From Ovis canadensis (Eukaryota > Chordata > Mammalia > Artiodactyla > Bovidae), in contig NC_091255.1 of NCBI RefSeq assembly GCF_042477335.2, forward strand, positions 44,246,501-44,310,500: a stretch of 64,000 nt of DNA, in the 5' to 3' direction. Under the pieces are notes generated by a model. The model did no database searches, was not told where the DNA came from, and was given only the letters and a program-made list of their open reading frames with translations. This document shows positions 1 through 9,465 of the stretch, in pieces. Each line of letters begins with the position of its first letter. Positions within the stretch are counted from its first letter, which is position 1. Position numbers and translations under genes: made by a program.

Positions 1-430
1 AACACAAGAGAAGACTCTACACATGGACATCACCAGATGGTCAATACTGAAATCACATTGATTATATTCTTTGCAGCCAAAGATGGAGAAGCTCTATATA
101 GTTAGCAAAAACAAGACCAGGAGCTAACTGTGGCTCAGATCATGAACTCCTTGTTGCCGAATTCAGACTTAAATTGAAGAAAGTAGGGAAAAACCACTAG
201 ACCATTCCGGTGTGACCTAAATGAAATCCCTTACAATTATACAGTGGAAGTGAGGAATAGAGTCAAGGGATTAGATCTGATAGAATGCCTGAAGAACTAT
301 GGATGGAGGTTCGTGACATTGTACAGGAGGTAGTGATCAAGACCATCCCCAAGAAAAAGAAATGCAAAAAGGCAAAATGGTTGTCTGAGGAGGCCTTACA
401 AATAGCTGAGAAAAGAAGAGACGCTAAAGG
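1..430 (+). mobile_element. BovB (RTE) LINE fragment, endonuclease end
   Basis: The + strand carries the end of the apurinic-type endonuclease domain of BovB, including the GSDHEL-coding stretch around 131-150 that contains the closing SDH catalytic motif. In-frame stops, for example near 52, show the copy is dead. The element runs off the left edge; similarity stops near 430, short of the reverse transcriptase. Confidence 0.85.
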
Positions 431-1041
431 GGCCACTCAAGGGGCAGAACAATCATAGGCTTTCTTTGGGACCAGCTGTAGGTTGGTCCAAGTTCCATGA
501 GGGAGGAGAAAGCCACCCCCCGCCCCTGCATCGTAAATCTCCTCCAAAGCCTTAGGTTCCCTCAGCAGTCTTTTCATCACTCTGGGTTATAAACAGGTTA
601 AACTTCAGCTTGCAATCTGCAGCAAGGGGAGGGGGCAGCCAGCAGGAAACTCCAAGTAGGAAGAGAACAGAACAGAAAGGCTGCAAACACCGTCCAAGAC
701 AAACTTCTGCCACCTTACCTTTTTGCCCTTAGGCCTGCCCTATTTGCCATCACCAACAAGGAAAGGTTGTGTGCAAAGGTACTTTGTGTTCCTGTTGCAT
801 GGGGCCAGTGGGGAACTCTTGTCACCTTGCTGGGCTGAGGATTCTAGGACGGGATCTAAACCACCAGGGTCATCTACAAAGCAGACCTGAGTGGAGACTG
901 TGTCACCACAGCTAGAAAGGCCATCTGGGGCCCACAAAGTCCTTGGGCCCTCACCAGCTTCCCACCTGGCCCAGGTGTATTGTCATCTGGGCTGCAGATG
1001 AGCGCAGAGATCAAGAGTCACAGGACTACATCTAGGCTTTA
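431..1041. other. Single-copy DNA without recognised features
   Basis: I see no gene, RNA or clear repeat here. Short open frames show no domain or codon pattern. Confidence 0.5.
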
Positions 1042-1185
1042 AAATCAGCTTCCCTTGGGGCCGAGTTCCAATTCTGCTGCCTTCTAGCAGTGAGACCCAG
1101 GACAAGTGACCTGTTTCCTCTGAGTCTTAGTCTTCCCACCTGAGAAATGGGGCTGATTGTTGGTGCTAATCATTGTGAAGACACC
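1042..1185 (+). repeat. MIR SINE fragment
   Basis: The core MIR order is visible: a stretch like 'gtgacc..gacaagtgacctgtttcctctgag' followed by the 'cttcccacctgagaaatgggg' region. It is diverged, as expected for a repeat shared by all mammals. Confidence 0.6.
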
Positions 1186-1271
1186 TGTGCTCTGACTTGC
1201 ATACCAAGTCCAGTGACTTATTCAAAAAAGGACTCTGGCAACACCAGCCATTTATAATGACAATATAAATA

Positions 1272-1560
1272 TAATGATAATTCATTCTAGAAATACTTGT
1301 TGAACACCTATGATAGGCCAGGCACTGTGCAGGGTGCTCTTGGAGAAATGAAGGTAAGATGAGTCCCATCCCTCCTAGGGGACATGCCCAGGAATGATTC
1401 TAACCTAAATCTGAGAGTGTTGAGTGATGTGGAGAGAGGTGTGCCATGACAGGCATGAGGACAAGCTCCCTGGAGGAGGCAGAATTTCAGCTAAGCTTGG
1501 GCAGCTGGCCAACTGTAAGTAGGGGAAGAGAGGAAGGACATTGCTACATGAAGAAGAAAG
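1272..1560 (-). repeat. L2 LINE fragment, antisense
   Basis: It begins with a diverged inverse of the L2 3' end (attcattctagaaatactt, then 'aggccaggcactgtgcaggg') and continues into the inverted L2 body. The three small open frames between 1405 and 1804 on the minus strand lie in or next to this repeat and are not credible genes. Confidence 0.55.
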
Positions 1561-2929
1561 CAGAGGTGTGAAAGAGTGTGCAAGAATAGGGTACATGAAA
1601 TCTCCAGTATCCAGTGGGTGATGGGGTGGGGAAGGGTGGTCCGTTCTCCTGGTGAGACAGTGTGACTCTCCCCCAGAGACGCCATCTACTTCTGCCTTGC
1701 CGGGTGACCTTGAGCCAGGCACTGAGTCTGATGAATGGTTCCCCATCTTGTCCTCCAAGAACTTCAGGTATTCCTTTCATTTCTCCCCATTCTGCCTCCT
1801 GCACTTATGCTGAATCTTTGTACAATGAAGTCTCTCAAGGTTTTGACCAAGGTTGTGAGTGATCAGTCAGAGGTGAAGAAAACAGATCGTAGGAGTGGGT
1901 GGGAGCCTGGGCAGACCACCACTGTGGTCTAGGAGAGCTAGGATGAGGCCTGGGTTGAGAGGAATGAAGGGCTGGTGGGTTCCCTGGGTCAGAAGGCAGA
2001 GCCTGGGTGATTGGTGGCTGGGTGCAAAGCTGTGAAACCCAGCCAGGGAGGCAACTCCTCCACCAAAGAGGGAAAGTGGGTTGGTGTGAGCACCAACTGA
2101 GGCACCTCTAAGATATCATGTGGAGTGTCTAGTAGACCACGGAGTTAGGAGCAGGGGCTGCAGACCTGCGAATCACTAGATGGGGACCAGGCCAGAACCC
2201 CGATTAACCCATCACCTAGCACCCTTGACCTATTCCTGAGATGCAGGGGCAGGAGGGACAAAGATGGCGAGGAAGTGACACTGCTGGGCCTCAGTCTCCC
2301 CACCTGCGGAATGAGAGGAGACGTTGGCAGCAGGTGGACAGGGGAGAGGGGTGCCAAGGGGACCAGTTCTTCTTTCACCTTTGCTTTAAAGCCCTCAGGA
2401 TGGTCTGGGAACAGCCTCTGTTCCCAAGTGTGGTCTCCTTGCCAGTGCCCCTGGCCTCTTTCCCTTAGGAGAATCCTGAGGCACTTCTGACAACCGTGGC
2501 TTCTTCTTGCTTCCACTGTCTCTAGCTCTGGATTCTGGGGTTACTTAGGTGTTAGGTTGGCAGGTACGGAGCAAAAGGGCTTGTGCCAGGTGGTGGTGGT
2601 GGTGTGCGTGTCTTAGTACCCAGCCCCTAGCCTGCTGGCCCTTTACTTTGTTATCTGATGGGAGGCCAGGCATTGGTGGGCATGATCATTGATACTGGTG
2701 CCTAATGAGTGTCCAACATGATAGTTAGTGAGATACACTGGGCCTACGACTCCAGGAATACACAGGGTCTTAACGATCACCTGTCCTTGGCTCTCCACTT
2801 CACACCTCAGATCAGAAAAGAGGAGGGAAGAGGAGGCCTGGAGCTGATTTCTGTCTTTCCAAAAGCCTAGCAGAAATAGAGCATTTATCTGTGTGAAGTC
2901 TTCCCAGGCTTGACTAAAATGTCAAGTTT
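1561..2929. other. Mostly single-copy DNA; weak MIR trace near 2270-2330
   Basis: Only a short MIR-like stretch around 2270-2330 (cctcagtctccccacctg) is recognisable. No gene is supported. Confidence 0.4.
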
Positions 2930-3110
2930 CTTTGTTGAAGAACATGATAATGCACATTTATTCAGTAATTACCAATATGAAACAAAACTATGGCATGCTC
3001 AGAAGCTTCGGTTGGTTTTATTTCATACAAAATTGCTTCCTGAATGAATAATTACTGAAAAATGTAGTTTGATAGCACAAGGTTCATTTATTTTAAAGCA
3101 TGAAGCATTG
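2930..3110. promoter_or_regulatory. AT-rich block with paired homeodomain-like sites, candidate conserved element
   Basis: TTCAGTAATTA (2961-2971) and its reverse complement TAATTACTGAA (3049-3059) face each other about 77 bp apart, in an AT-rich block free of repeats. TAATTA is a typical homeodomain core. It looks like a conserved non-coding element, but conservation cannot be judged from one sequence. Confidence 0.3.
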
Positions 3111-3147
3111 TGTTTGCTGGGGGCTAGTGCAGAGCTGTGATAGTAAA

Positions 3148-3295
3148 AAGCTAAGATGCTCTCATTTTACAGATGGTAAAACTGAGGCGCAGGGGCAAGG
3201 GCCGAGCTCATGGCACAGGATGAGGGTGGGGTCACACAGCAGGGAAGACCAGACCCCAATCTTCCTGAGCTCTAACCCTGGGCTGCCCTTGAGGC
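3148..3295 (-). repeat. MIR SINE, antisense
   Basis: The inverted MIR signature is clear: 'cattttacagatggtaaaac', then 'tgaggcgcagg', then 'tcacacagcagg', in the expected order. Confidence 0.75.
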
Positions 3296-4139
3296 TCTGC
3301 TGCTGATAGTTCTCTGGAAATACAGTGGATGGGAGGAGAGAGAGTTAACTAATTCTGTACCTCTGGGCCAAGGCCATCTGCTGCCAGGAAGATCAGGAAA
3401 GGAGACCCCTGGGAATGAACAGTCCATTGATTGGAGAGACTGAGCAAGGCAGGAGAAACAGTGGAGGTGACAACAGAGAGCGGGGGAGGGGAGGCTAAGA
3501 CAGAGAAAAGCAGAGCGACAGAGATAGAGACACGTGGAACCAGATGGCGCAGAGGAGGCGGGGCTCCGGGACCCATGAGAATCGGGTGGCCCAGAAAGCC
3601 AGGTCCCATGGTGAGCAGAGTCTGCTCTGGGCCCGCCCTCTCTGTAACACCACAGAGGATTAGGCCCGCAAGGGCCCTGAGCTGCAGAAACGGAGGAATC
3701 TGAAGGCAGCACCTCCGCCTAAGCCGCTGTGCAGAGGCAGTGTGCCCACCTGGGGACCATCTGCCCTTTGACAAACCAGCAGCCACAGCCCCCACTCCCC
3801 GAAGGCCACCAGCTACTGCCGGAGACGGTCCCTTTGTTTCATGGGCCTTGCTCTGGAGAACTCTTAACCCCCATGAAAAACTCACCCCCAGAAAGTAACT
3901 GGGAGCCCAGTCTGAGGCAGGGGAAAGGGCACCAGGCTAAGAGTTCAGAGTCCATGGCTTCAGGCCCTGTCCTGTCACTCCCTGGCTCTCTGAGGGCTGT
4001 TAAAACCACCTGCACTGAGAGTAAAGGTCTGGGTGACTCTGGGCTCCCTGGCCCAGAACTTGTTTGGGGAAGCAGGGTGAGTCCTGAGACCTTGCTTCCT
4101 TCCCCTGCCAGCTTGCTCTCTAGGCAGAAGCCCTGCCAC
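3296..4139. other. Single-copy DNA, possible weak MIR near 3935-4030
   Basis: No gene is supported. Open frames on both strands (for example 3349-3885 minus and 3729-4220 plus) overlap each other and show no recognisable domain. Confidence 0.4.
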
Positions 4140-4193
4140 CGTGTGTGTGTGTGGGGGGGGGGGGGGGCGGTGGGGGGGGATGGGGGGGCAGGA
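4140..4193 (+). repeat. (GT)n followed by an interrupted poly(G) tract
   Basis: A short GT run turns into a long G tract with single C, T and A interruptions (to about 4190). It contains enough G runs to form a G-quadruplex on this strand and is probably length-variable. Confidence 0.9.
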
Positions 4194-4525
4194 AGGGGCA
4201 GCGGATGGGCTGGGCATTAAGCGGCCTCCCTCCTCTGTCCCCTGGGGGACCTGTCAGGGCCCTCGGGCACTGTGTTTGAACAGCAAGCCAGCACCTGCAT
4301 GAGGAGTGGCTGGGCACCCTGCCTGAAGCCGAAGACAAGTTGCCCGGGGACTGGGCCCAGGCCTTCTTGTTCACCCAGAAATTCCAGCCTTTTAAGGATC
4401 AAGGGCCAGAGAGGAGCCTTTTCCAGGGCACCAGGGAGCTGTTTTTCCAGCTTGGCAGTATCACCAAGCCTGAAGGGAGACTTCCCTGATCTTTGCTTGG
4501 GCATTCTGGAAAGACATTTGTCTGC

Positions 4526-4635
4526 TTGTGGTAAGATTCTTGTAGGACAAGCTGGCAGGCTTGGGGTCACTCTGATAAGATGGAGGCTCCAGCCCCTCAT
4601 CAAGGCTGTTGGGAAGGAATTCTTTTCCTAATCAA
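4526..4635 (+). repeat. Inverted duplication, left arm
   Basis: This 110 bp segment reappears in reverse complement at 4915-5027. By hand I count four substitutions and one 3-bp indel, about 96% identity. The left arm directly abuts the antisense L1 3' end, so it is probably the original genomic copy. It matches no repeat family I recognise. Confidence 0.9.
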
Positions 4636-4781
4636 CTTTATTTGAGGTCAATTCACACACAATAAAGTGTACCTTACATACAATAAGATGTACTCATTTT
4701 AGAGGTGCCGGTCAATGCGCTGATGAACGCACGTGCTCACATAGCCCCCGCAATAACCAGCGTGGGCAGGCCTTCATGGCC
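4636..4781 (-). mobile_element. Old L1 fragment, antisense (part 1)
   Basis: The stretch 'ctttatttgaggtcaattca' and what follows resemble the inverted 3' UTR of older L1 subfamilies. The element resumes after 5028. Confidence 0.55.
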
Positions 4782-4895
4782 CATTCAGTCATGCTCATCT
4801 CTTTGCGACCCCGTGGACTGTGGCCCACCAGGCTCCCCTGTCCACGGAGTTCTCCAGACAAGAATTCTGGAGTGGGTTGCCATTCCCTTCTCCAA
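4782..4895 (-). mobile_element. Bov-tA/Bov-A SINE fragment, antisense
   Basis: It shows the inverted Bov-A core (tctttgcgaccccgtggact, 'ccaccaggctcccctgtcca', 'tggagtgggttgccattccc'). It lacks the tRNA-derived head and sits between the two arms of the inverted duplication. Confidence 0.85.
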
Positions 4896-4914
4896 TCAAG
4901 GTATAGAACGTCTC

Positions 4915-5027
4915 TTGATTAGGAAAATAATTCCTTCCCAAGAGCCTTGATGAGGGGCTGGAGCCTCCATCTTATCAGAGTGACCTTGCCAAGCCTGCCA
5001 GCTTGTCCTATAACAATCTTACCACAA
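4915..5027 (-). repeat. Inverted duplication, right arm
   Basis: Reverse-complement copy of 4526-4635, inserted with the adjacent SINE fragment into the antisense L1, which continues on the far side. The arms are separated by 279 bp and could fold back into a long stem. Confidence 0.9.
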
Positions 5028-5690
5028 TGACTAATAAAGATTCCCTCCAGCCCCCTTCCCAGTTAATCACCACCCCCTACTCTGGCCCCAGGTGCCCACT
5101 GACCGGCTTTCTGTCCCTATACATTATTATTATTATTATTATCATTATTTTTTGTTGCACTGTATGGCATGTGGGATCTTAGTTTCCTGACCAGAAATTG
5201 AACCTGCACCCCCTGCTTTGGAAGCACGGAATCTTAACCGCTGGATCACCAGGGAAGTCCCCTGGCCCTATAGATTAGACTTCCCTGTTTCATATATATT
5301 ACCATATTGCTTGTACTCTTGTGTCTGACTTTTTTCACTCAGCATAATAATTTTGAAATTCATCCATCTCATTGTGTCTATTGATGGCTCTTTCCTTTAT
5401 ATTGGTGACTAATATTCCATTATATGGATATATCATAGACTGCTTATCTATCCCCTGGTTTTTGGACATTCGCGTTGCTTACAGATTGCAGCTTTTATGA
5501 ATAAAGTGGATACGAACATGTGTATATATGTCTTTATGTGTATGTATGTTTTCATTTCTCTTGCGTTAGTACCTAGAAGTGGGATCACTGGGTCGTATGA
5601 TAAGCATATGTTTAACTCTCTAAGAAACCACCAAACTGTTTCCCAAAATGACTGTATCTTTTTACAGTGTATGAGTGGGGGAAGTTTTTG
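5028..5690 (-). mobile_element. Old L1 fragment, antisense (part 2), split by a CHR SINE
   Basis: After the insertion the inverted L1 3' UTR continues, with recognisable stretches such as 'actaatattccattatatgg' and 'gaagtgggatcactgggtcg'. A CHR SINE interrupts it at 5143-5261. Confidence 0.7.
5143..5261 (-). mobile_element. CHR-type tRNA-Glu SINE, antisense
   Basis: Typical inverted CHR sequence ending in 'ggatcaccagggaagtcccc', the complement of the tRNA-like head. An (ATT)n tract precedes it. Confidence 0.8.
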
Positions 5691-6497
5691 AATGCAGCCC
5701 TTCCCTGTTGTACATTTTGACCTTTTCTCCTCCCCAGGGACTGAACTGGTTTTATAAGGTGGTTTGGTGCTTCAGGGTGGGAAGAGAGCCCCTTTGCCTC
5801 ACCAAAAAACATTCCCCTGCTCCCCTCAGAGAGACTGCTCAAGGTTGAGATTAATGAACTGTGCCGAGTAGGGGAGGCTTAAGGATCTATTTATACCTGA
5901 GTTTAAGCAGATGCATTGTTAGCTAAAAAGCTGTAATTATTTTCCTTTTGCTAGTTCTTACCATCCCATGAGAGTGTTTTTAAACAGAGATATTGCCACG
6001 TTGGCAGTCTCACCCTGGTTTCTCTGCCTGCCTTCCCCCAAGGTAAAACCATTTCCTCCCAAGGCTGGGGGCGGTGGGTGCTTCTGTTCCCAAGCCCTTC
6101 CTCTTCACTAGCGTGGGCTGATAGCTGAAGCAGGCAGCCTGTAGCTAGAGAACTCCGCTTTTTTTGCTGTCAGCCCCACCCCAGCTCTCACCTCCCTGTC
6201 ACATTGCTCTACTTTGCCATCAGTCACCAGAGAGCTTTGGACACCCCTAACTCTGAACAAGGCAGCTGTCCACAGAGAAAGGATGAAGCCTTCTGAGTTC
6301 AGACTCTTTGCTAACTGCCAAGAGGTGGGGAAAGTAAAAGAAAGATCTTCCGCTGGAGCAAGAGTTTAAAGAAACCTATAAGCCTGGCACTGCACATCTG
6401 CTGGCTGGGCTTATTCTACCCCTGCTGTAATGTTTTTAGGCCCTGGTAGATAACTGGCTCCTTCAGGGTAAATTAAGATCTTCTTTATAAGACTCTC
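5691..6497. other. Single-copy DNA, possibly constrained in part (5870-6010)
   Basis: No gene or repeat is recognisable. Between 5870 and 6010 the sequence looks like conserved non-coding DNA: an A/T-rich MEF2-like CTATTTATAC (5887-5896) and a 13-bp inverted repeat TGCCACGTTGGCA (5994-6006). Confidence 0.35.
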
Positions 6498-6711
6498 TGG
6501 GCTTTCTGGGTGGTGCATTTGGTAAAGAGTTCACCCGCTAATGCAGGAGACACCAAAAGATGAGGGTTCGATCTCTGGGTCGAGAAGATCCCAGGATTAG
6601 GAAATGGCAACCCATTCCAGTAATCTTGCCTGGAAAATTTCATGGACAGAGGAGCCTAACGGGCTACAGTCTCTGGGGTCCCAAGAGTTGGACACGGCTG
6701 AGCATACATGC
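6498..6711 (+). mobile_element. Bov-tA SINE, full insertion with 11-bp target duplication
   Basis: The tRNA-Glu-like head (gggctttctgggtggtgcat) and Bov-A body are both present. The copies ATAAGACTCTC at 6487-6497 and 6712-6722 are a perfect target-site duplication, fixing both ends. Confidence 0.92.
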
Positions 6712-6982
6712 ATAAGACTCTCAGGCTGTAATATCTCTCAGACCTCAGAACACTATCCTAAGAAACCTTTCTCCCTGCTTGAAAGCACATCACTACCCAT
6801 TTTAGGAGTCACTCACTTAGCTCCTTTCAAGCTCTGACTCTTTAGAAGACACCGGCAAGATCCTGCCAGTCCCTGTATGTTTTAACCAAGTCCACAGATG
6901 ATATGGCCTCAGACTCTCAAAAGTTTGACTGGGAAGATGATTGTGATATCACCCCAGATTAAGCTATCAAAATACCATTCAA

Positions 6983-7259
6983 GGACTTCCTTGGTGGTCT
7001 AGTGGTTAACAATCCACCTGCCAATGCAGGGGCCACGAGTTTGATCCCTGGACCTGGAAGATCCCATATGTTGCAAGGCAGCTAAGCCTGTGCTCCACAC
7101 TGAACCCACATGCCCTTGAGCCTGTATTCTGCAACAAGAGAAGCCATGGCAATGAGAAACCTGTGCGCCACAGCTAGAGAGTAGCCCCCACTTCCCACAG
7201 CTTGAGAAAGCCGGAGAGCAGCAAAGAAGACCTAGTGCAGCCAAAAGAGAAAAAAAAAT
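6983..7259 (+). mobile_element. CHR-2-type tRNA-Glu SINE, full length
   Basis: It starts with the head 'ggacttccttggtggtctag', passes a recognisable box B region and ends in an A-rich tail at 7247-7258. The 103-residue minus-strand frame over it is an artefact of the SINE. Confidence 0.88.
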
Positions 7260-7383
7260 CGACCCCTTATCATTATTACTGTTAGCATTTATTTTATTCA
7301 AAGGTTGCAATACAGCTATTAATATGAAGTGCTGAATCTAATACAGGTAGGTTGCCTCTTTGGCTAAATTTTATTCTAAACTG

Positions 7384-7475
7384 TTGTTGTTCAGTTATTC
7401 AGTTGTGTCCGACTCTTTGTGACCCCATAGACTGCAGCACACCAGGCTTCCCTGTCCTTCACCATCTTCACCAAT
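7384..7475 (-). mobile_element. BovB/Bov-A 3' end fragment, antisense
   Basis: The sequence 'ttgttgttcagttattcagt' followed by 'ccatagactgcagcacacca' is the inverted BovB 3' end. It lies head-on to the sense BovB copy starting at about 7515. Confidence 0.8.
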
Positions 7476-7514
7476 TTATTCTGAATGAGCTTAATCCAAG
7501 TCTGTACTTAATCC

Positions 7515-8608
7515 AAGAGTGTTCCAGAAAAACATCTACTTCTGCTTTATTGACTACGCCAAAGCCTTTGACTGTGTGGACCACAACATATTATGGAAAA
7601 TTCTTAAAGAGTTGGGAATACCAGACCGCCTGACCCACCTCTTGAGAAACCTGTATGCAGGTCAAGAAGCAACAGTTAGAACTAGACATGGAACAACAGA
7701 CTGGTTCCAAATAGGGAAAGGAGTACATCAAGGCTGTATGTTGTCACCCTGCATAACTTATATGCACAGTACATCATGAGAAACTCTGGGCTGGATGAAG
7801 CACAAGTTGGAATCAAGACTGCCGGGAGAGAACCTCAGATATGCAGATGACACCACCCTTATAGCAGAAAACGAAGAACTAAAGAGCCTCTTGAAAGTGA
7901 AAGAGGATAGTGAAAAAGTTGGCTTAAAACTCAACATTCAGAAAACAAAGATCATGGCATCTGGTCCCATCACTTCATGGGAAATAGATGGGGAAAGAGT
8001 GGAAACAGTGGCAGACTTTATTTTTTGGGGCTCCAAAATCACTGCAGATGGTGACTGCAGTCATGAAATTAAAAGACGCTTGCTCCTTGGAAGAAAAGTT
8101 ATGACCAATCTAGACAGCATACTAAAAAGCAGAGACATTACTTTGCCAGCAAAGGTCTGTCTAGTCAAAGCTATGGTTTTTCCAAATCATGTATGGATGT
8201 GAGAGTTGGACTATAAAGAAAGTTGAGTGGCGAAGAATTGATGCTTTTGAACTGTGGTGTTGGAGAAGACTCTTGAGAGCCCCTTGGACTGCAAGGAGAT
8301 CCAACCAGTCCATCCTAAAGGAAATTAGTCCTGAATATTCATTGGAAGGACTGATGCTGAAGCTGAAACTCCAGTACTGTGGCCACCTGATGTGAAGAAC
8401 TGACTCATATGAACAGATCCTGATGCTGGGAAAGATTGAAGGCAGGAGGAGAAGGGGACGACAGAGGATGAGATAGTTGGATGGCATTACCGAATCAATA
8501 GACATGAGTTTGAGTAAACTCTGGGAGTTGGTGATGGACAGGGAGGCCTGGTGTGCTACAGTCCATGGGGTTGCAAAGAGTCGGACACGACTGAGCGACT
8601 GAACTGAA
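7515..8608 (+). pseudogene. BovB (RTE) LINE, 5'-truncated reverse transcriptase copy
   Basis: The + strand encodes the latter part of the BovB reverse transcriptase: an FIDYAKAFD motif near 7540-7570, the catalytic YADD motif near 7840-7851, then the conserved C-terminal region. An in-frame stop near 7777, a small deletion at about 7750-7830, a frameshift near 8190 and a stop near 8393 kill the frame. The 3' end (gagcgactgaactgaa) is complete. RTE reverse transcriptases copy their RNA by target-primed reverse transcription; this copy cannot. Confidence 0.92.
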
Positions 8609-8610
8609 GT

Positions 8611-8830
8611 CTGTACTATCTACTATGGTAGCCACTAGCCACATGTGGCTGTTTAAATTTAAATTAATTAAGGTAAATAAAACAAAATTAAGTTTTTATT
8701 TCCTCGACTGTATCAGTCACATTTCAAGTGTTCAATAGACACAAGTGGTTTAGTAGCTAACATGTTGGAGAATGTAGATGTAGGGCATTTCCAACATCAC
8801 CAAAAATTCTAGTGGACAGCAGTGGTTTAA
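8611..8830. mobile_element. hAT-Charlie-type MITE fragment
   Basis: The stretch 'gtagccactagccacatgtg' and a diverged inverse copy further on mark a short hAT-type non-autonomous element common in mammals. I do not assign the exact MER subfamily. The neighbouring BovB may have inserted at its edge. Confidence 0.6.
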
Positions 8831-9059
8831 ACACTTAGCAGCACCAGCTTTATCACACAGAACATTCCTGCATCATCTACCAGGATGCTTATGGGCAGGG
8901 CCTTAAGGAAAAAAAAAAGACCTCAAAGGTACAATCCTTGCCCAAAATGCATCTGCATTTCCAGAATGATACAATGACACACAAGATTTAAGATGCTAGA
9001 GGACAAATATTAGACCAAGCATGACGAATATATACAAGAAAGAGAGCGCGCGCTGAGAA

Positions 9060-9465
9060 GTGAATTTAAAGTCCTGTGGAAGCTCCAAGGAAGGGCATCT
9101 TTTGGAAGGAGTTCAACAAGACTCATTTTGAGGAGAAGGTATTTGGACCAGGCCTTGAAGGGTAGATAGAAGTTTTCCATATGAAAGAGGCAGAAGGATA
9201 TTCAAAGAAAAGGGATTACACGTGCAAAGGCCCAGGGGTGTGAGGGGTGGGTGTGTTTGGGATTGTCTTAGAATGGTAAGGCAGGAATGTGGGGGTCAGA
9301 CAGGCCAGATTATGAAAGGCTCTGTGCTCTGCTAAGGGGAGTCTAGTTTATCCTGGAAGGCAGGCAAGACATCGAGAGATTTGCATTTTGGGAAGATTAC
9401 CTTAGAGAAAATGAGATGCATAACATGGAGAGACTAGCCAGGAGGACTGTGGAGCAACCTAGGTG
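9060..9465 (-). repeat. L2 LINE fragment, antisense
   Basis: Stretches such as 'acgtgcaaaggcccaggggt' and 'ccagattatgaaaggctctg' correspond to the inverse of the L2 3' body. No coding potential remains. Confidence 0.55.

Noticed and set aside
3729-4220. 163-codon + strand frame ending in the poly(G) tract
   Set aside because: Low-complexity end, overlapping minus-strand frames, no recognisable domain or splice context.
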